Part shown: positions 25,085-35,200 of the stretch, in pieces
Position numbering within the stretch: the first letter of the stretch is position 1
Layout: every line of letters begins with the position of its first letter
DNA from: Phlebopus portentosus
Taxonomy: Eukaryota; Basidiomycota; Agaricomycetes; Boletales; Boletinellaceae
Reading direction: 5' to 3'
Length of the DNA: 64,000 nucleotides
Assembly: GCA_037892935.1 (NCBI GenBank)
Contig: JAYXKI010000009.1
Location: 372,001-436,000 of the forward strand
Position numbers and translations under genes: made by a program
Notes under the pieces: generated by a model
Databases searched by the model: none
Told to the model about the DNA's origin: nothing
Seen by the model: the letters and a program-made list of their open reading frames with translations, nothing else

Positions 25085-26143
25085 CGCGCACAGATGCGAC
25101 GCGTACGTCTGTGAGAGTCCAGAAGCGACGAGCGGCCCCTAAGTATTTGTCTTCAGTGAAATCATTTCGGGCTTGCATTGCGTGATCGAAGCCGTGTTGT
25201 GCACAGCAGTGAGCAACATGATTTAAGTTTATGAGTCAATCAGCATGACAATCTTGCGTCCCTGCACCTCTGAAAGAGACGGTGAAGGATAGTTCAAAGC
25301 TTCGCCGTTGTACCACAGCATGAATAACAACAAGAGGAAAGCCTTACGTTTCGGGTTGTATGTATTGACGATTATATAATCAACATACTGGCTTGAGTCT
25401 CGACGCACTGGTAGGCCCGGTTGGCGTGTACATCACAAAAATCAGAACGGTCTGGGAATGTTAAAGAATAAATTGTAAGATATAATATATGTAAATGATA
25501 GATAAGTCTTGTACATCATCTGGCAATACAATGTCTCAGTCATGTACCCATTGTCTACGTCTATAAGTATTTCAGTAGACTTATATAAGCCTTTTGTGAC
25601 AAATCAAAGATTGTCACAATAATCAGACAAGAAATGTGCAAGCAATATATATCAAATGAAATATAGCATGAAGAGCTGTGAAATATTGTCATGAAGTGAT
25701 AAGAATTCGATGATAATTCTGAGGTAATGAGAATAGTATTGAGCTTTTTGTATCATAGTTCTGTGACACTGTCACGAGTCTGAGTCGGTGAATACAAGGC
25801 GAAATAAACCTTGTTGTGCAAAATTAGTGCAAAGTAATGCAGAGGAAGAAAGATTTTAAAGCAGAATTATTTTGTTGCTTGTAATGATCCATGCCAAGGT
25901 TACACGCAAAATAGTTTAATAAGTACGACAAGGCTTATCATAATGGTATACAGCATTACATTGATGCTCTACATACTGTACAAGTAGACAGGCTCATCAG
26001 GATATTGGACGCATAAGAATAAAATAATAATACATAAACGATGCAACTTTGGCACATAGGTTAAAGGAAAAAAAAAGTGAAGTCGTAATAGAATAGTCAG
26101 ACGAGTCAATTAATCAGTAGTTCAGTACTCACCAGACGAGAGA
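25085..26143. other. AT-rich intergenic stretch, no gene seen
   Basis: About 1.06 kb, markedly AT-rich from 25370. It contains a small hairpin (TGTGACAA / TTGTCACA around 25597-25620) but no open frame of interest and no clear terminal repeats. It may be decayed transposon sequence. Confidence 0.5.
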
Positions 26144-27652
26144 TCAGTTGCCACGGTGGAAGTTGTTGCTGAGGTCCAAACCTTTATACTTAGCTTCAAG
26201 GCGACAGATAGAGCCCCTTCCATGGCGCTCGAGAGCCCTCTGAGCAGAAGGGAAGATGCGACTGAAAGAAGATTCATTATATAAGACAATGATAAATAAA
26301 CAAGGGTACTTACTCGTTCCACCAAGTAAGGAGCTCCTGAGCATAGCGGCGGATGTATGGGACTTCAGAAGCAAAAAAGGCCATGAGAGCATCATACATT
26401 TCGATGATTTCCGGGGCACAAGTGGCAGAGAACACAGTTCGTGAGCTTAGCGCAAAATAAACCTACAATGCATCAATGTCGAAGTAAACAACAGGGAAGT
26501 AAATGCAGCATATGCACTTGAACTGCTATATAGGCAATTGAGGAGGGTGTGACCCCTTGCATTTCGTTTAGGGCCGCGTTGCCACGTCTTGTAGCCCTAG
26601 AATGCGACGGATCCTCGACCTCAGCAGACGAAGGGCTCGTGAAGACCGCTCTGAAGGCCTAAAGGGGTTGTCAACATACGAGATGATTTGAATGATGAAA
26701 GGAGATACTTATCTTGACTAGAAGTTCATTCCTCAGAAGCCCATGAAGGGGCTCGTTGGCATAGTATCTACCGCCCTCATACATAAAAATACGATAGTCA
26801 GATCCATTCACCAAACGTTGTATGCCATCCTCGAAGATAGTTGCATTCCCGTCCCGAAGACGGACAATATACCTAAGAAAATACCAGTAAATCAACGTGC
26901 GGAAGAGGGGATGTAAAAAAATCTTACTCTTCCGTAAGAGCTTCTGCATCGACAGGACTCAGCAACTCGGCGATCGAGCGGTTGTTGAAGCCACGTTCAT
27001 GCTTCCGATCAAGATGTGGTACATGTTCACCATTACGGTACTCAACCCAGGTGGGAACCAGACGCTTCAGCAAAAGTGTCATCGCTACGGGCAAGCTGCT
27101 GTCCGTAGCGAATCTAAGCCATGGGAAGTAAACAAGTATACTGAAAGAATTTGAATGTACAAACAGCCTCTGTAATTCCGAAGATAGCCTCCGGACCACC
27201 AGTCATAACGGCCTCGTGTATGACTGGATCCATCCCTATGGAGGCATCATAAATATGGTGAAGGCATTCCTGACTGTCAATAAGCGTGAGTAACACGCGT
27301 AATGTACAATATCGAAAAGACCTTACTGAGTACTGTAAGTAACAACACGGTTTTCCGATTCGTTGTTGGCGCGCTCGATGGCGGCATTGACAATCGCTGT
27401 GGGGGACTCCCAAGGGGCCTGAGTGCGCGCCAGATGGCGACCGCATCTGCCATAGCGCGGAAAGTTCGACGACCTCCTATCACCGAATTCAACTGTTTGT
27501 TGTGCATTAAAAGGATATCGAGGCACTTACAGAGGACGGCGCCGACGCGCGACAGGAATTTCGTCGATGGCCGAGCGCTTCTGGCCAGCGGACGTCGTGT
27601 CATCAATGGATCCATTGGCGGGCTGAGTGGAATTCGGTCTGTCGGATTGCAT
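26144..27652 (-). CDS. DUF6698-type protein (Agaricomycete-specific family)
   Basis: Multi-exon gene resembling the large Agaricomycete family annotated DUF6698; function unknown. It starts MQSDRPNSTQPANG, followed by a basic nuclear-localisation-like segment (ARRRRPL). Family-like blocks are TYSTHQECLHHIYDASIG, GGPEAIFGITEAV, SLPVAMTLLLKRLVPTW, ERGFNNRSIAELLSPVDA, GLLRNELLVK, AFRAVFTSPSSA, HSRATRRGNAALNEMQGVTP, YFALSSRTVFSATCAPEI and LLTWWNERIFPSAQRA, ending NNFHRGN. The intron after NELLVK appears to start ATAAGT rather than GTAAGT, so that junction is uncertain. A partial, frameshifted relative lies at about 33830-34080, so the family is multi-copy here. Confidence 0.7.
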
Positions 27653-27772
27653 GTTGGGCAGACTTGGAGCGCAAGGGGAGATCTTCGAAGAGAGTAAAAG
27701 AGACGACAGAGGGAGGACACAACAAAAATCGGGGTTGCATCTGCTGAGGGAACATTGCACGTCTGGGACGTA

Positions 27773-27780
27773 CTTATATA
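27773..27780 (-). promoter_or_regulatory. TATA box of the DUF6698 gene
   Basis: TATATAAG on the minus strand about 120 bases upstream of the predicted start at 27652, a usual distance for a fungal core promoter. Confidence 0.45.
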
Positions 27781-28225
27781 CTTTTTCTGCTCTCAAGAAA
27801 AACCGGTGCAACTTTCAAAGTTCAACCACAACCAAACCATCCCAACCCTCACGTGTGCGTGGTGTTAGTAAAAGGAGGTGGAATGACGCACCGAAAGCCC
27901 GATTCTATACATTGCTTATCAATGGGTAGAACTATCTGAAATGGAGAGGATAATCTTGGGGAGTCGATGCATTTGAACGCCCAGACCAAATCGAAACAGA
28001 AAAAAGAAAAGAAAAGAAAACTTAGACTCCACGTCGACTTGTCACAGGACTTACTTCTGATGGACTTCGTCGTTCTTCCTGGCTGAAAGGACACCGGGAA
28101 ATATGCAACAAAAGGGTTTCGTCATGAGTCTGTTGATTAGAGTTAGAATGGATCGACGTCGTACCTTCTTATCTACCACTCTGCTTTGCGCAATGTGAGT
28201 TGTCCCTAACAACACTCCCAACAGT

Positions 28226-28390
28226 GAACGCGTACTTTTCCCGGCTTCAGGAGCGTTCCGCTGGCGGCGTAAGGGCCAGACCAACTACTATGCGTGCAAA
28301 CGCCTGTTTACGCAGCCGAAGAACAAGTACAATGCGCCCAAGTACTGGCACTCTCACTACCTGAATCAAGGCGACTCCGAGTCCGCCTAG
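28226..28390 (+). pseudogene. RPL5: Ribosomal protein L5 (uL18) gene fragment
   Basis: Broken N-terminal part of the 60S ribosomal protein that carries 5S rRNA. Frame one gives NAYFSRLQ; after a one-base slip near 28250 the next frame gives FRWRRKGQTNYYACKRLF and TQPKNKYNAPKYW. Both match the conserved start of L5 (SNAYFSR...RRRREGKTDYYARKRL...KNKYN.PKYR). Similarity then stops abruptly. An intron-like end (CCCAACAG) just before 28225 suggests a genomic rather than reverse-transcribed origin. The 18 bases at 28226-28243 recur exactly at 29066-29083, where they again encode SNAYFSR. The fragment cannot make functional L5. Confidence 0.62.
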
Positions 28391-28518
28391 CAATCAGGTC
28401 ATCGTACATGGGTTCGTGGATGAGGTGAGTGGGCGATTCTGATACCTTTGCAAAAAATAATATTTGAGTTTAAGAAGCGCGTCTGAGTTTGAGAAGCTTC
28501 GCCGATTAGGGAAGCAGC

Positions 28519-28558
28519 GTCGACAGGCTGCCGCCAGTACTGGCGGCAGCCTGTCGAC
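28519..28558. repeat. 40-bp perfect palindrome
   Basis: Perfect inverted repeat without a spacer: arm GTCGACAGGCTGCCGCCAGT followed by its exact complement. It lies 18 bp upstream of the ATG at 28577. Confidence 0.95.
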
Positions 28559-28576
28559 CTCATCGATCTGTAATCC

Positions 28577-28862
28577 ATGGGGAACGTCCTCAGCAGCGAC
28601 CAAAAGAGACGCGAAAAACGCGTGCGCACTGCAGTCAAGCGCGCAGATCGTATCTCGCGCGCCAGCTTCAAGGTAAGCTTTTTTTTTTTGGAACGTAGGC
28701 AAAATCTGACATCGGTGGTAGCACAAAGCAGTCACCGAGTCCGATTCCAGTCCCGGCGAGACCAAACTCGACAAAAAAAGGGTCGTGCAATTCATCCCCG
28801 TGAGTTCGTCTATCCTGAATGACATACGGACGGAACTGATGTCAATGGATCCCTTCGACTAG
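28577..28862 (+). CDS. Small putative N-myristoylated protein, unknown function
   Basis: Not recognised. A two-exon candidate (28577-28672 and 28722-28862, with a GTAAGC donor and GGTAG acceptor, in phase) encodes 78 residues. It starts MGNVLSSDQKRREKRV, a good N-myristoylation consensus (Gly2, Asn3, Ser6) followed by a strongly basic stretch, which together would favour membrane attachment. The rest is hydrophilic (TESDSSPGETKLDKK, VVQFIPVSSS), ending MDPFD. The neighbourhood is accessory: an RPL5 fragment upstream, a perfect palindrome directly before the start, and a Plavaka transposon downstream. The opposite strand also has an open frame (28394-28825), so coding status is uncertain. Confidence 0.45.
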
Positions 28863-29574
28863 ATGCATCGCGCGAAGTCTGTTCCACGCCCTGCCTCCTT
28901 CGTTATCGACGGTGCGTGATGCGCGTCCGACAGGAAGAGACGTGACGATGACGCGGATGAGTCGGTACCAGCGCCGGAGCGGTTAAGGGTCCAGTGTTGG
29001 TGGGTGGTTCATACGGTCGTGCAAAGGGAACGGATCGGTCAGTTCGTGAACGGTTAGCAAAAGTCGAACGCGTACTTTTCCCGTTGTTTTCCATTCAATG
29101 TATTAAAGCATTCTCGAAAAATGTGCGCTTCCGCGATATCAGGATTGACTGCGATGTGTGTCGAGTTCGGCATCGATACCGAGCGCAAGATTTCATTCCC
29201 TCTTTTTCGTCGCTCTACTCGAGCTGAAGTCCTCCCAATGATTTCCGTAACTTCAGACACATCCTCCTCGATATCAATCGCATTTTCGTTCCTATAATTT
29301 TCCTTTTTTTGTCGTTGCGATAAAAAAGGAAACGGAACTGTAACTGTACCGCGAAGACATGAAACGCTGGAATTCGTCTTAAACATTTCGTTCGTTCCAC
29401 ACCCGAGCTTAACCAGTTGACTCCTTTCTCAGTATCATAATCAATAACTATATGTACTCCCCAGTATTCCGAAGCCGGCGATGCCGTGCTGAAGGTGATA
29501 TCACTGGTATACTTCGCTTGTCGGCCTGTTCAGGACCTTACGAGCAGGTCTGTTTCTACGATCTAGGAGTAGAA
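28863..29574. other. Intergenic / accessory DNA with a second RPL5 scrap
   Basis: Contains the 18-base repeat at 29066-29083 (see RPL5 fragment). A minus-strand frame at 29054-29386 has a charged, possibly coding composition but no recognisable motif or start context. It lies between the RPL5 scraps and the Plavaka stop codon and may include the distal end of that transposon. Confidence 0.4.
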
Positions 29575-32500
29575 CTAATCTGTCTCCATGTCCGTTACAT
29601 CTCCATCTTCAACGTCTTCGTCCTCCCAGTCGGACTCCATACATTCCGCCGCATCGATTGCTTCTTCATCTCCGTCCACCTGTTCGAGTTCAATGTCTGT
29701 CATACCGTCACCCTCGTCCTCCCCATTTTCATGAAATATTCCAGTACCGTCAATGCCCAGCTGTTCGTATAAATCTTCGGGCACTGTATTCGCTTTGGTA
29801 CTGTTATGCTTCCATGTATGTCCGATACCACCTCCGCGGAAAAGCATGAATAAGTCTCGATCGGCAAATCTGTCGCATCGGGAGTCAGCATTCCTTACTT
29901 TTCCGATGACATTCGCAACTTACTTGTTCACATAATACGATTCCCAGTCGTCCGTGCTTTCGGTAGGCTCATTGATGCGCGCCAATGCCGACGGCGCAAG
30001 TAAGCGTTTCGTGCGTCCATGTCGAAACGCGGGGATCAGATGCGTTGCACGTACAATAATGTTAGGATCCACAAAACCGAACGGGGATGTGCCGTCCTCC
30101 ATTGTAACAAACCTGATGCGTTCCAATCGACACGCATCATCTCCATACTGGTCCTCTACCGCGCGACCGAACCACCTTACCCAAAGAAAGTCTATTCGAG
30201 ACGGTGCTCTTTCCCTATTGCTCAACAAGTGCGCGTGTACGTGATAAATTCCCAGTACTCGCGCATACCAAAATGGAGAGCCTTCACTGTCCATTGCTTC
30301 CCGGTCCCTAGCTAAGACCATGATGTCGTTCTTAACGGCCTGCGGTCCTATCGAGTCCTGAGAGAGTTCCATATCGTATGACGTATAGTTAATGGTTACC
30401 CGGGGATGCGTGTGCATTTTGTTGCTCTTGATAACCACATCATTTTTGGCCGTTTCAGTTATTTCTACGTCATCATCGAGAGAATCCAAACCCTTTAATC
30501 GAGAAAACAAATGAGCTTTTAAGTCGTCATAGAAACCCTGTCGATATTCGTCAAATGAGTTAACCATAGTTCTGTGGGAACTTACCTCCACCGCAGGGTC
30601 GAATCTATGTCGCGCCAGCCAAGACGGTAGATCGATAGCCGTCGTGCCTTTTCTTGACATCGAGTACCTACTGCAACCTGCGATTGATCTCTCTTCGTTC
30701 GCTTCCGCAGACGGGTCATTCGCGAGATCATGCGTATCGTTAGTGTTCTGCGCAACATCATCGGAACCGTTTGGCTCTGCATCCAATTGTCTGTCACTGA
30801 TCCGACCCATGCTATCCAAGCGTCTCTGGAACTGAGACACTTGCTGGACGTAGTTGACTCGGTTCGTTCTGAGGTACATGTTACGTGTGAATTTATGCTC
30901 GGATTCCCCCTGTAAAAACAGTCAGGCAGGTGTTTGAAGTAAAGGTGTTTCCGCACATTTGCTGTACTGTACGAATCCGTGCAACCTAGTTGGACGATAA
31001 AGAATGGATAGTCCCCGATCCCATGGAACTTCGCTGTGTTTGCGTTAAATGTCTTCTTCCCGACAGACCGAACCGAGACGGAACCAGGCGCATCGCTATC
31101 CTGTTGAGCCTGTGTTGCATTCTTCTTTGCGAGCCTCCTCGTTCGCTTCTCCATTTCTGAACGAAGTTCTGTGGTATGAAATAACTCGCAAGTCTCCTTC
31201 GTAAATTTGCGGACTGAGTCCGCGAAGCGCATCGTTTCCAAACGCATTGTTGCAACGGTAGCATCCGTGTGAATTCGTAGCTTAGACAAAGCGTGTACCG
31301 TGGCTGCGCGGTAAATCAATGTACGAATTATAGAATCGTGGGGTTCGTCAAGAAGCCCGTCGAGGACCGGAAGAGCACACTTATACGGAACATTCGAGCT
31401 TCATTTATCCTGTAGGCCGTGATATACTCACCTGAAGTATATCTTCGTAGTTGTAACCAGTCATTTGCTTCATGTCAGAAAGGTCTCCTCTATATGTCCT
31501 AATGCTATCCCCGAATCCTGGTACGGTACGGACCCTATCAGGTTATCCGCATTAATCCGGGTTCTTCAAAAAGAAATGGCACTTTTACCGTTCATCCATC
31601 CTGTGTACGCGGTCATAGTCTTTGAAAGTGGCTAATATCCGAATAAGGTGTCGGAGTATGGCCGGCCATACTCCGACCTCCCATTCGTGCAGAACGTCGA
31701 CGGCGAGCACGTCATAAATATTGAACCCAAGACTCGAAAGCCGGCTAGAGAAAGCATTCTGAAATTGTTTTCGAAACTATGCCGCTCCGAGTCAATACCG
31801 TAAAGCTACACACCTCCGTTGGCGTTAACGACCTGGAATCTAGCTGTTTTTTCACAGCGGCAGAAGAGATGCCCATTCGGCGATCGTAGATGAAAGATCG
31901 AGCTGTTTTAACGGCATAACGAGAGTCATCGTCGTCAACTCGTTTGAATTTCGTGCGGTATCTGGAGTCCTTCTTTTTACCCAACGCAGAGATGATTTCT
32001 GGAGCGGGGATGAGACATCGAGGACATGGTAGACGACCCAAGACTCGTAGCGAGGATATTAAGAACCTGGTTTCCTGACGTTAGATATCCAAATGAGTCT
32101 TTCAATGAATTATCGAATGGACGTACTTCTCAGGAAGGTCGGCACCATACGCTAGGATGCGTGGATACCACTTTCGCTCGACAGCGTCTCTACACACTTG
32201 AACCACCCCGGCAGTCCATGCCTGAATAAAAGCATCGTCGAGCATTATTCGCCAGCAAGCCTGAATTAGCTCTCTTCTACAGTGAGCAATCAACTCAGGC
32301 GTTACTTTTCCCCCTTTCGTCATGCGAGTCACAAATCCTTTGAAACTTTTGGGTAGCTTGGGGTGACGTGAATAATGGAAGGCTGAATGTGACGCGAAGC
32401 ACGCACCGAAGGTATTAATGCAATGAGATGCGTTGCTCCCGAACCAGGTCTGCATCGCTCTTTCTTTGACTGATTCCCGACCTGCAAATAAACAGGCCAG

Positions 32501-33691
32501 AGCTTTGCGTCTCCGAATTTTGCAGCCATCATACTGTCCGAGTAGAATATTAACGCTACGACCGTTCTGTTCATCGAATCACCCTGGGAGCGCGGCATTG
32601 CATGGACGTCGTCGTAGGCATCCCGGAAAGCTTTACTCCAGTACATTTCACCATGAACTGCCATGTCTGACTCGCTGCCCGGCGGAGTATACCTCAACTG
32701 ATAAGGCTCGTAACAAAACCTCGCGCTGTCGTCTCGTTTTAAAATGGAGCGTATGACTCCGACTAATGGACGGTATGTGAACCCTTCAACATGAAAATCG
32801 GCACTGTTTGGGGCATCATTACCGAAATGGCCCAGCGGAACCGATATTGTGATAGTAGACGGAATCCAGCCATCGTCGTCTAACTCGCTGTCTGCAAGTC
32901 GACGATGCATCGATAACAAGTCGACGGCTGCGAAATCTTCGTTGCAGAACCGGGGGTCGCTCAGAATGCTTTGCAGACGCTTGAAGTCTGCAAAGGATTT
33001 CGTGGCTGAATTTGTGAAGAACCACTTAAACATTCGGGAAGCGCTATAGTTGGGAAGAGGGTAATACGGATTGCGGTGGACGTTTACGGGAAGTGCTGAG
33101 ACGGTTTCCGTTATTGTTTGCCGCCGTTCGCGTCGATAGAGTTTGTGAAGCCCAAATTTGTCGCGATCCGTTCGGAAGACGTGATACAGAGTCTCTTGCG
33201 GTTCCGGGACAGCATGTGCGTCGGGCTGTTCTGAAATTTCGTCTTCGACAACTGGTTCCGCTTGTTGGACATTTGGAGGAGGAGAAAATTGCCGATATCG
33301 CTTGGGCAGAATGCGTGGTCGGACAGGCCGACCCGCGGAAGACAAAAGCGGCACGGTAGGTCCGCTTGTTGTTGAGACCCGTAATGAGGACAATGATACA
33401 TCGTCTTGATATGCGCTCTCATTTTCCGCGATCTTTACCATAAGTCAGTTTTTCTGCCTACTTATTATCTTAACGCATACGCACAGTATTCGCAGTGTCT
33501 TCCAAGGACACACGATGACCATGAATTCTGGCCTTTCTCCTCTCAGCCATCCGTCTCTGTAGTTCCAAACTCGACTGCACGGTTGCTTGTGCAACTTTTG
33601 GACAAGATGCCTCATGTTTGTGCAGGGATTTGAAATTCGAGAAATAATCTCTACAAGTAGGAGCGCGACATTTCATTTCAACAGCCGACAT
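29575..33691 (-). CDS. Plavaka-type DNA transposase with N-terminal zinc finger
   Basis: Multi-exon transposase typical of Basidiomycota. The first exon has a C2H2-like finger (CRAPTCRDYF, SLHKHEASC). The intron after GHRVSLEDTANT leads to IAENESAYQDD. Then come YPLPNYSASRMFKWF, STITISVPLG, RYTPPGSESDMAVHGEMYWS, GDSMNRTVVALIFYSDSM, FGDAKLWPVYLQVGN, SGATHLIALIPS joined to LPKSFKGFVTRM, HCRRELIQACWRIMLDD, LPCPRCLIP, VLAVDVLHEWEVGVW, PVLDGLLDEPHDSI, RLAKKNATQAQQD, TFNANTAKFHGIGDYP, GESEHKFTRNMYLRTN and FWYARVLGIYHVH. The last exon gives FADRDLFMLFRGGGIGHTW and an acidic tail. Every intron examined restores frame and no stop or frameshift was found, so this copy may be active. Its terminal repeats were not located. 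Confidence 0.85.
31650..31677. repeat. 28-bp perfect palindrome inside the Plavaka coding region
   Basis: GTCGGAGTATGGCC followed directly by its exact complement. It lies in the exon encoding HEWEVGVWPAILRH. Confidence 0.95.
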
Positions 33692-33829
33692 AGCGGATAG
33701 AAGTAAAGTTGAAAAGTTGAGACGCAGAACTTATACATGTACGATTAATACAGTCATGCAACAATGGAGAGATGCGATCTATGATCGCAGCATGTGGGAC
33801 AAAAATGAACAAAAAAGGGGGGTTTTCAC

Positions 33830-34080
33830 GAATTATCTGATATCTGAAGCAAAACTGATTCAACACTGGCAGCCCCGGTCCGTAGAACCGAATGCGGCCT
33901 CTGGACCGACAAATCCAAGGCATGGTGCATGGCTGTGCCGGCCCCTACAGCAGCGTCGTAAATACGGAGAAGACGTTCGTGACTGTCAATTAACGTGACC
34001 AATAGTGGATACAATGTCTGATGTCCGGCAAAATAGAGTCTGATTGACGAAGAAGACCAGTCAGTCTTTGAGTTCAAACT
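33830..34080 (-). pseudogene. DUF6698-like gene fragment
   Basis: The minus strand reads LLVTLIDSHERLLRIYDAAVG, matching LIDSQECLHHIYDASIG of the DUF6698 gene at 26144-27652, including the intron end just before the His/Gln codon (TTGACAG). Downstream a one-base slip is needed to continue into VGPEAAFGST, the counterpart of GGPEAIFGIT. Nothing further of the family is found, so this is a truncated, frameshifted remnant. It lies between the Plavaka start and the 199-bp tandem repeats. Confidence 0.65.
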
Positions 34081-34097
34081 GGCTGAGCGAAATTTTC

Positions 34098-34697
34098 GTA
34101 CAAGGTTATGACCGATGGCACGTAGGCCGAGTGGTATAGCAAGCGCAAGCCTTATCCATCAGCCGTACGAAACGGGTGATGGGAGGGACCGCTAGGTGAG
34201 TCATATAGACAGACCATGCGGAGGCGCGTCGCGATCGAATGGAGGCGAGATATCCATCCACGAGATGTAGTAGAGCAAGCTGAGGAGAAGTGGGGTGTAC
34301 AAGGTTATGACCGATGGCACGTAGACCGAGTGGTATAGCAAGCGCAAGCCTTATCCATCAGCCGTACGAAACGGGTGATGGGAGGGACCGCTAGGTGAGT
34401 CATATAGACAGACCATGCGGAGGCGCGTCGCGATCGAATGGAGGCGAGATATCCATCCACGAGATGTAGTAGAGCAAGCTGAGGAGAAGTGGGGTGTACA
34501 AGGTTATGACCGATGGCACGTAGACCGAGTGGTATAGCAAGCGCAAGCCTTATCCATCAGCCGTACGAAACGGGTGATGGGAGGGACCGCTAGGTGAGTC
34601 ATATAGACAGACCATGCGGAGGCACGTCGCGATCGAATGGAGGCGAGACATCCATCCACGAGATGTATGTAGCAGAGCAAGCTGAGAGGGAGAGTGG
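34098..34697. repeat. Tandem repeat, 3 copies of a 199-bp unit
   Basis: Units begin with GTACAAGGTTATGACC at 34098, 34297 and 34496, giving an exact period of 199 bp. Copies are nearly identical. Unit 1 has TAGGCCGAG where units 2 and 3 have TAGACCGAG, and unit 3 diverges at its end with small insertions. Each unit contains AGGCCGAGTGG or its variant, resembling a tRNA A box (RNA polymerase III promoter). A convincing B box is not seen. No open frame is conserved. Confidence 0.93.
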
Positions 34698-35200
34698 GGT
34701 GCGTAACGCAGCCTGAGATCCTCAGATCATGATGGGTGAGATAGGGGACTCGGACACGGACAAATCCACTTGCAAACCGGAGTTTCAAATACATTCTGTT
34801 ATGTAAAGGACCGTGATGCGTCAGCGTCCTGTCTGAGTCTTAGACGGCAGGTGATTCTCACGAGGAACGACGTGTCGAGCGGACCGTGACTGACTCCGAG
34901 TCGGAGTTTAAATATGTGAAATATGATAATTAAATTCAACTTGAAGTTCACCGTGACGGCGCCTCAACACTTGCTCATATTCTACCATCGCCTTACCTGC
35001 ACGCTCACTATATCTCGACTGGCCTCACTTCAAGACCACCGAACGCTTGGTCAGCACAGGAGTCCAGCTCAGTGCTGCACTTCTGAATAGCTGCACTTCT
35101 GCCAGTGAATAGCTAAGGCTATTTACTAAGTTACAAGACGATTAGTACGCCGTGCGCAAAATAAACCTACAAACGCGTTTCACGCCAAAACAAGTGGTCC
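34698..35200. other. Spacer upstream of the divergent partner gene
   Basis: Contains a short near-palindrome (ACTCCGA-G-TCGGAGT near 34895) and presumably the promoter of the gene at 35201. No other gene was seen. Confidence 0.5.

Noticed and set aside
25597..25620. Hairpin TGTGACAA/TTGTCACA as a regulatory site
   Set aside because: An 8-bp stem in AT-rich DNA is expected by chance.
28394..28825. 143-codon minus-strand frame across the 40-bp palindrome
   Set aside because: The plus-strand two-exon candidate has better splice and start features; the minus frame has no motif.
29054..29386. 110-codon minus-strand frame with charged composition
   Set aside because: No recognisable motif, start context or splice partner; it could be an exon of an unknown gene but cannot be supported.
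32329..32455. Frameshift in Plavaka near ALIPS
   Set aside because: A normal intron (GTGCGT donor, CCCCAAG acceptor) joins ALIPS to LPKSFKGF in phase, so no lesion is needed.
34098..34200. tRNA gene suggested by GGCCGAGTGG
   Set aside because: No acceptor stem or B box at the proper distance could be found; only an A-box resemblance remains.
34098..34697. CRISPR-like array
   Set aside because: The repeats are contiguous 199-bp units without spacers and the genome is fungal.
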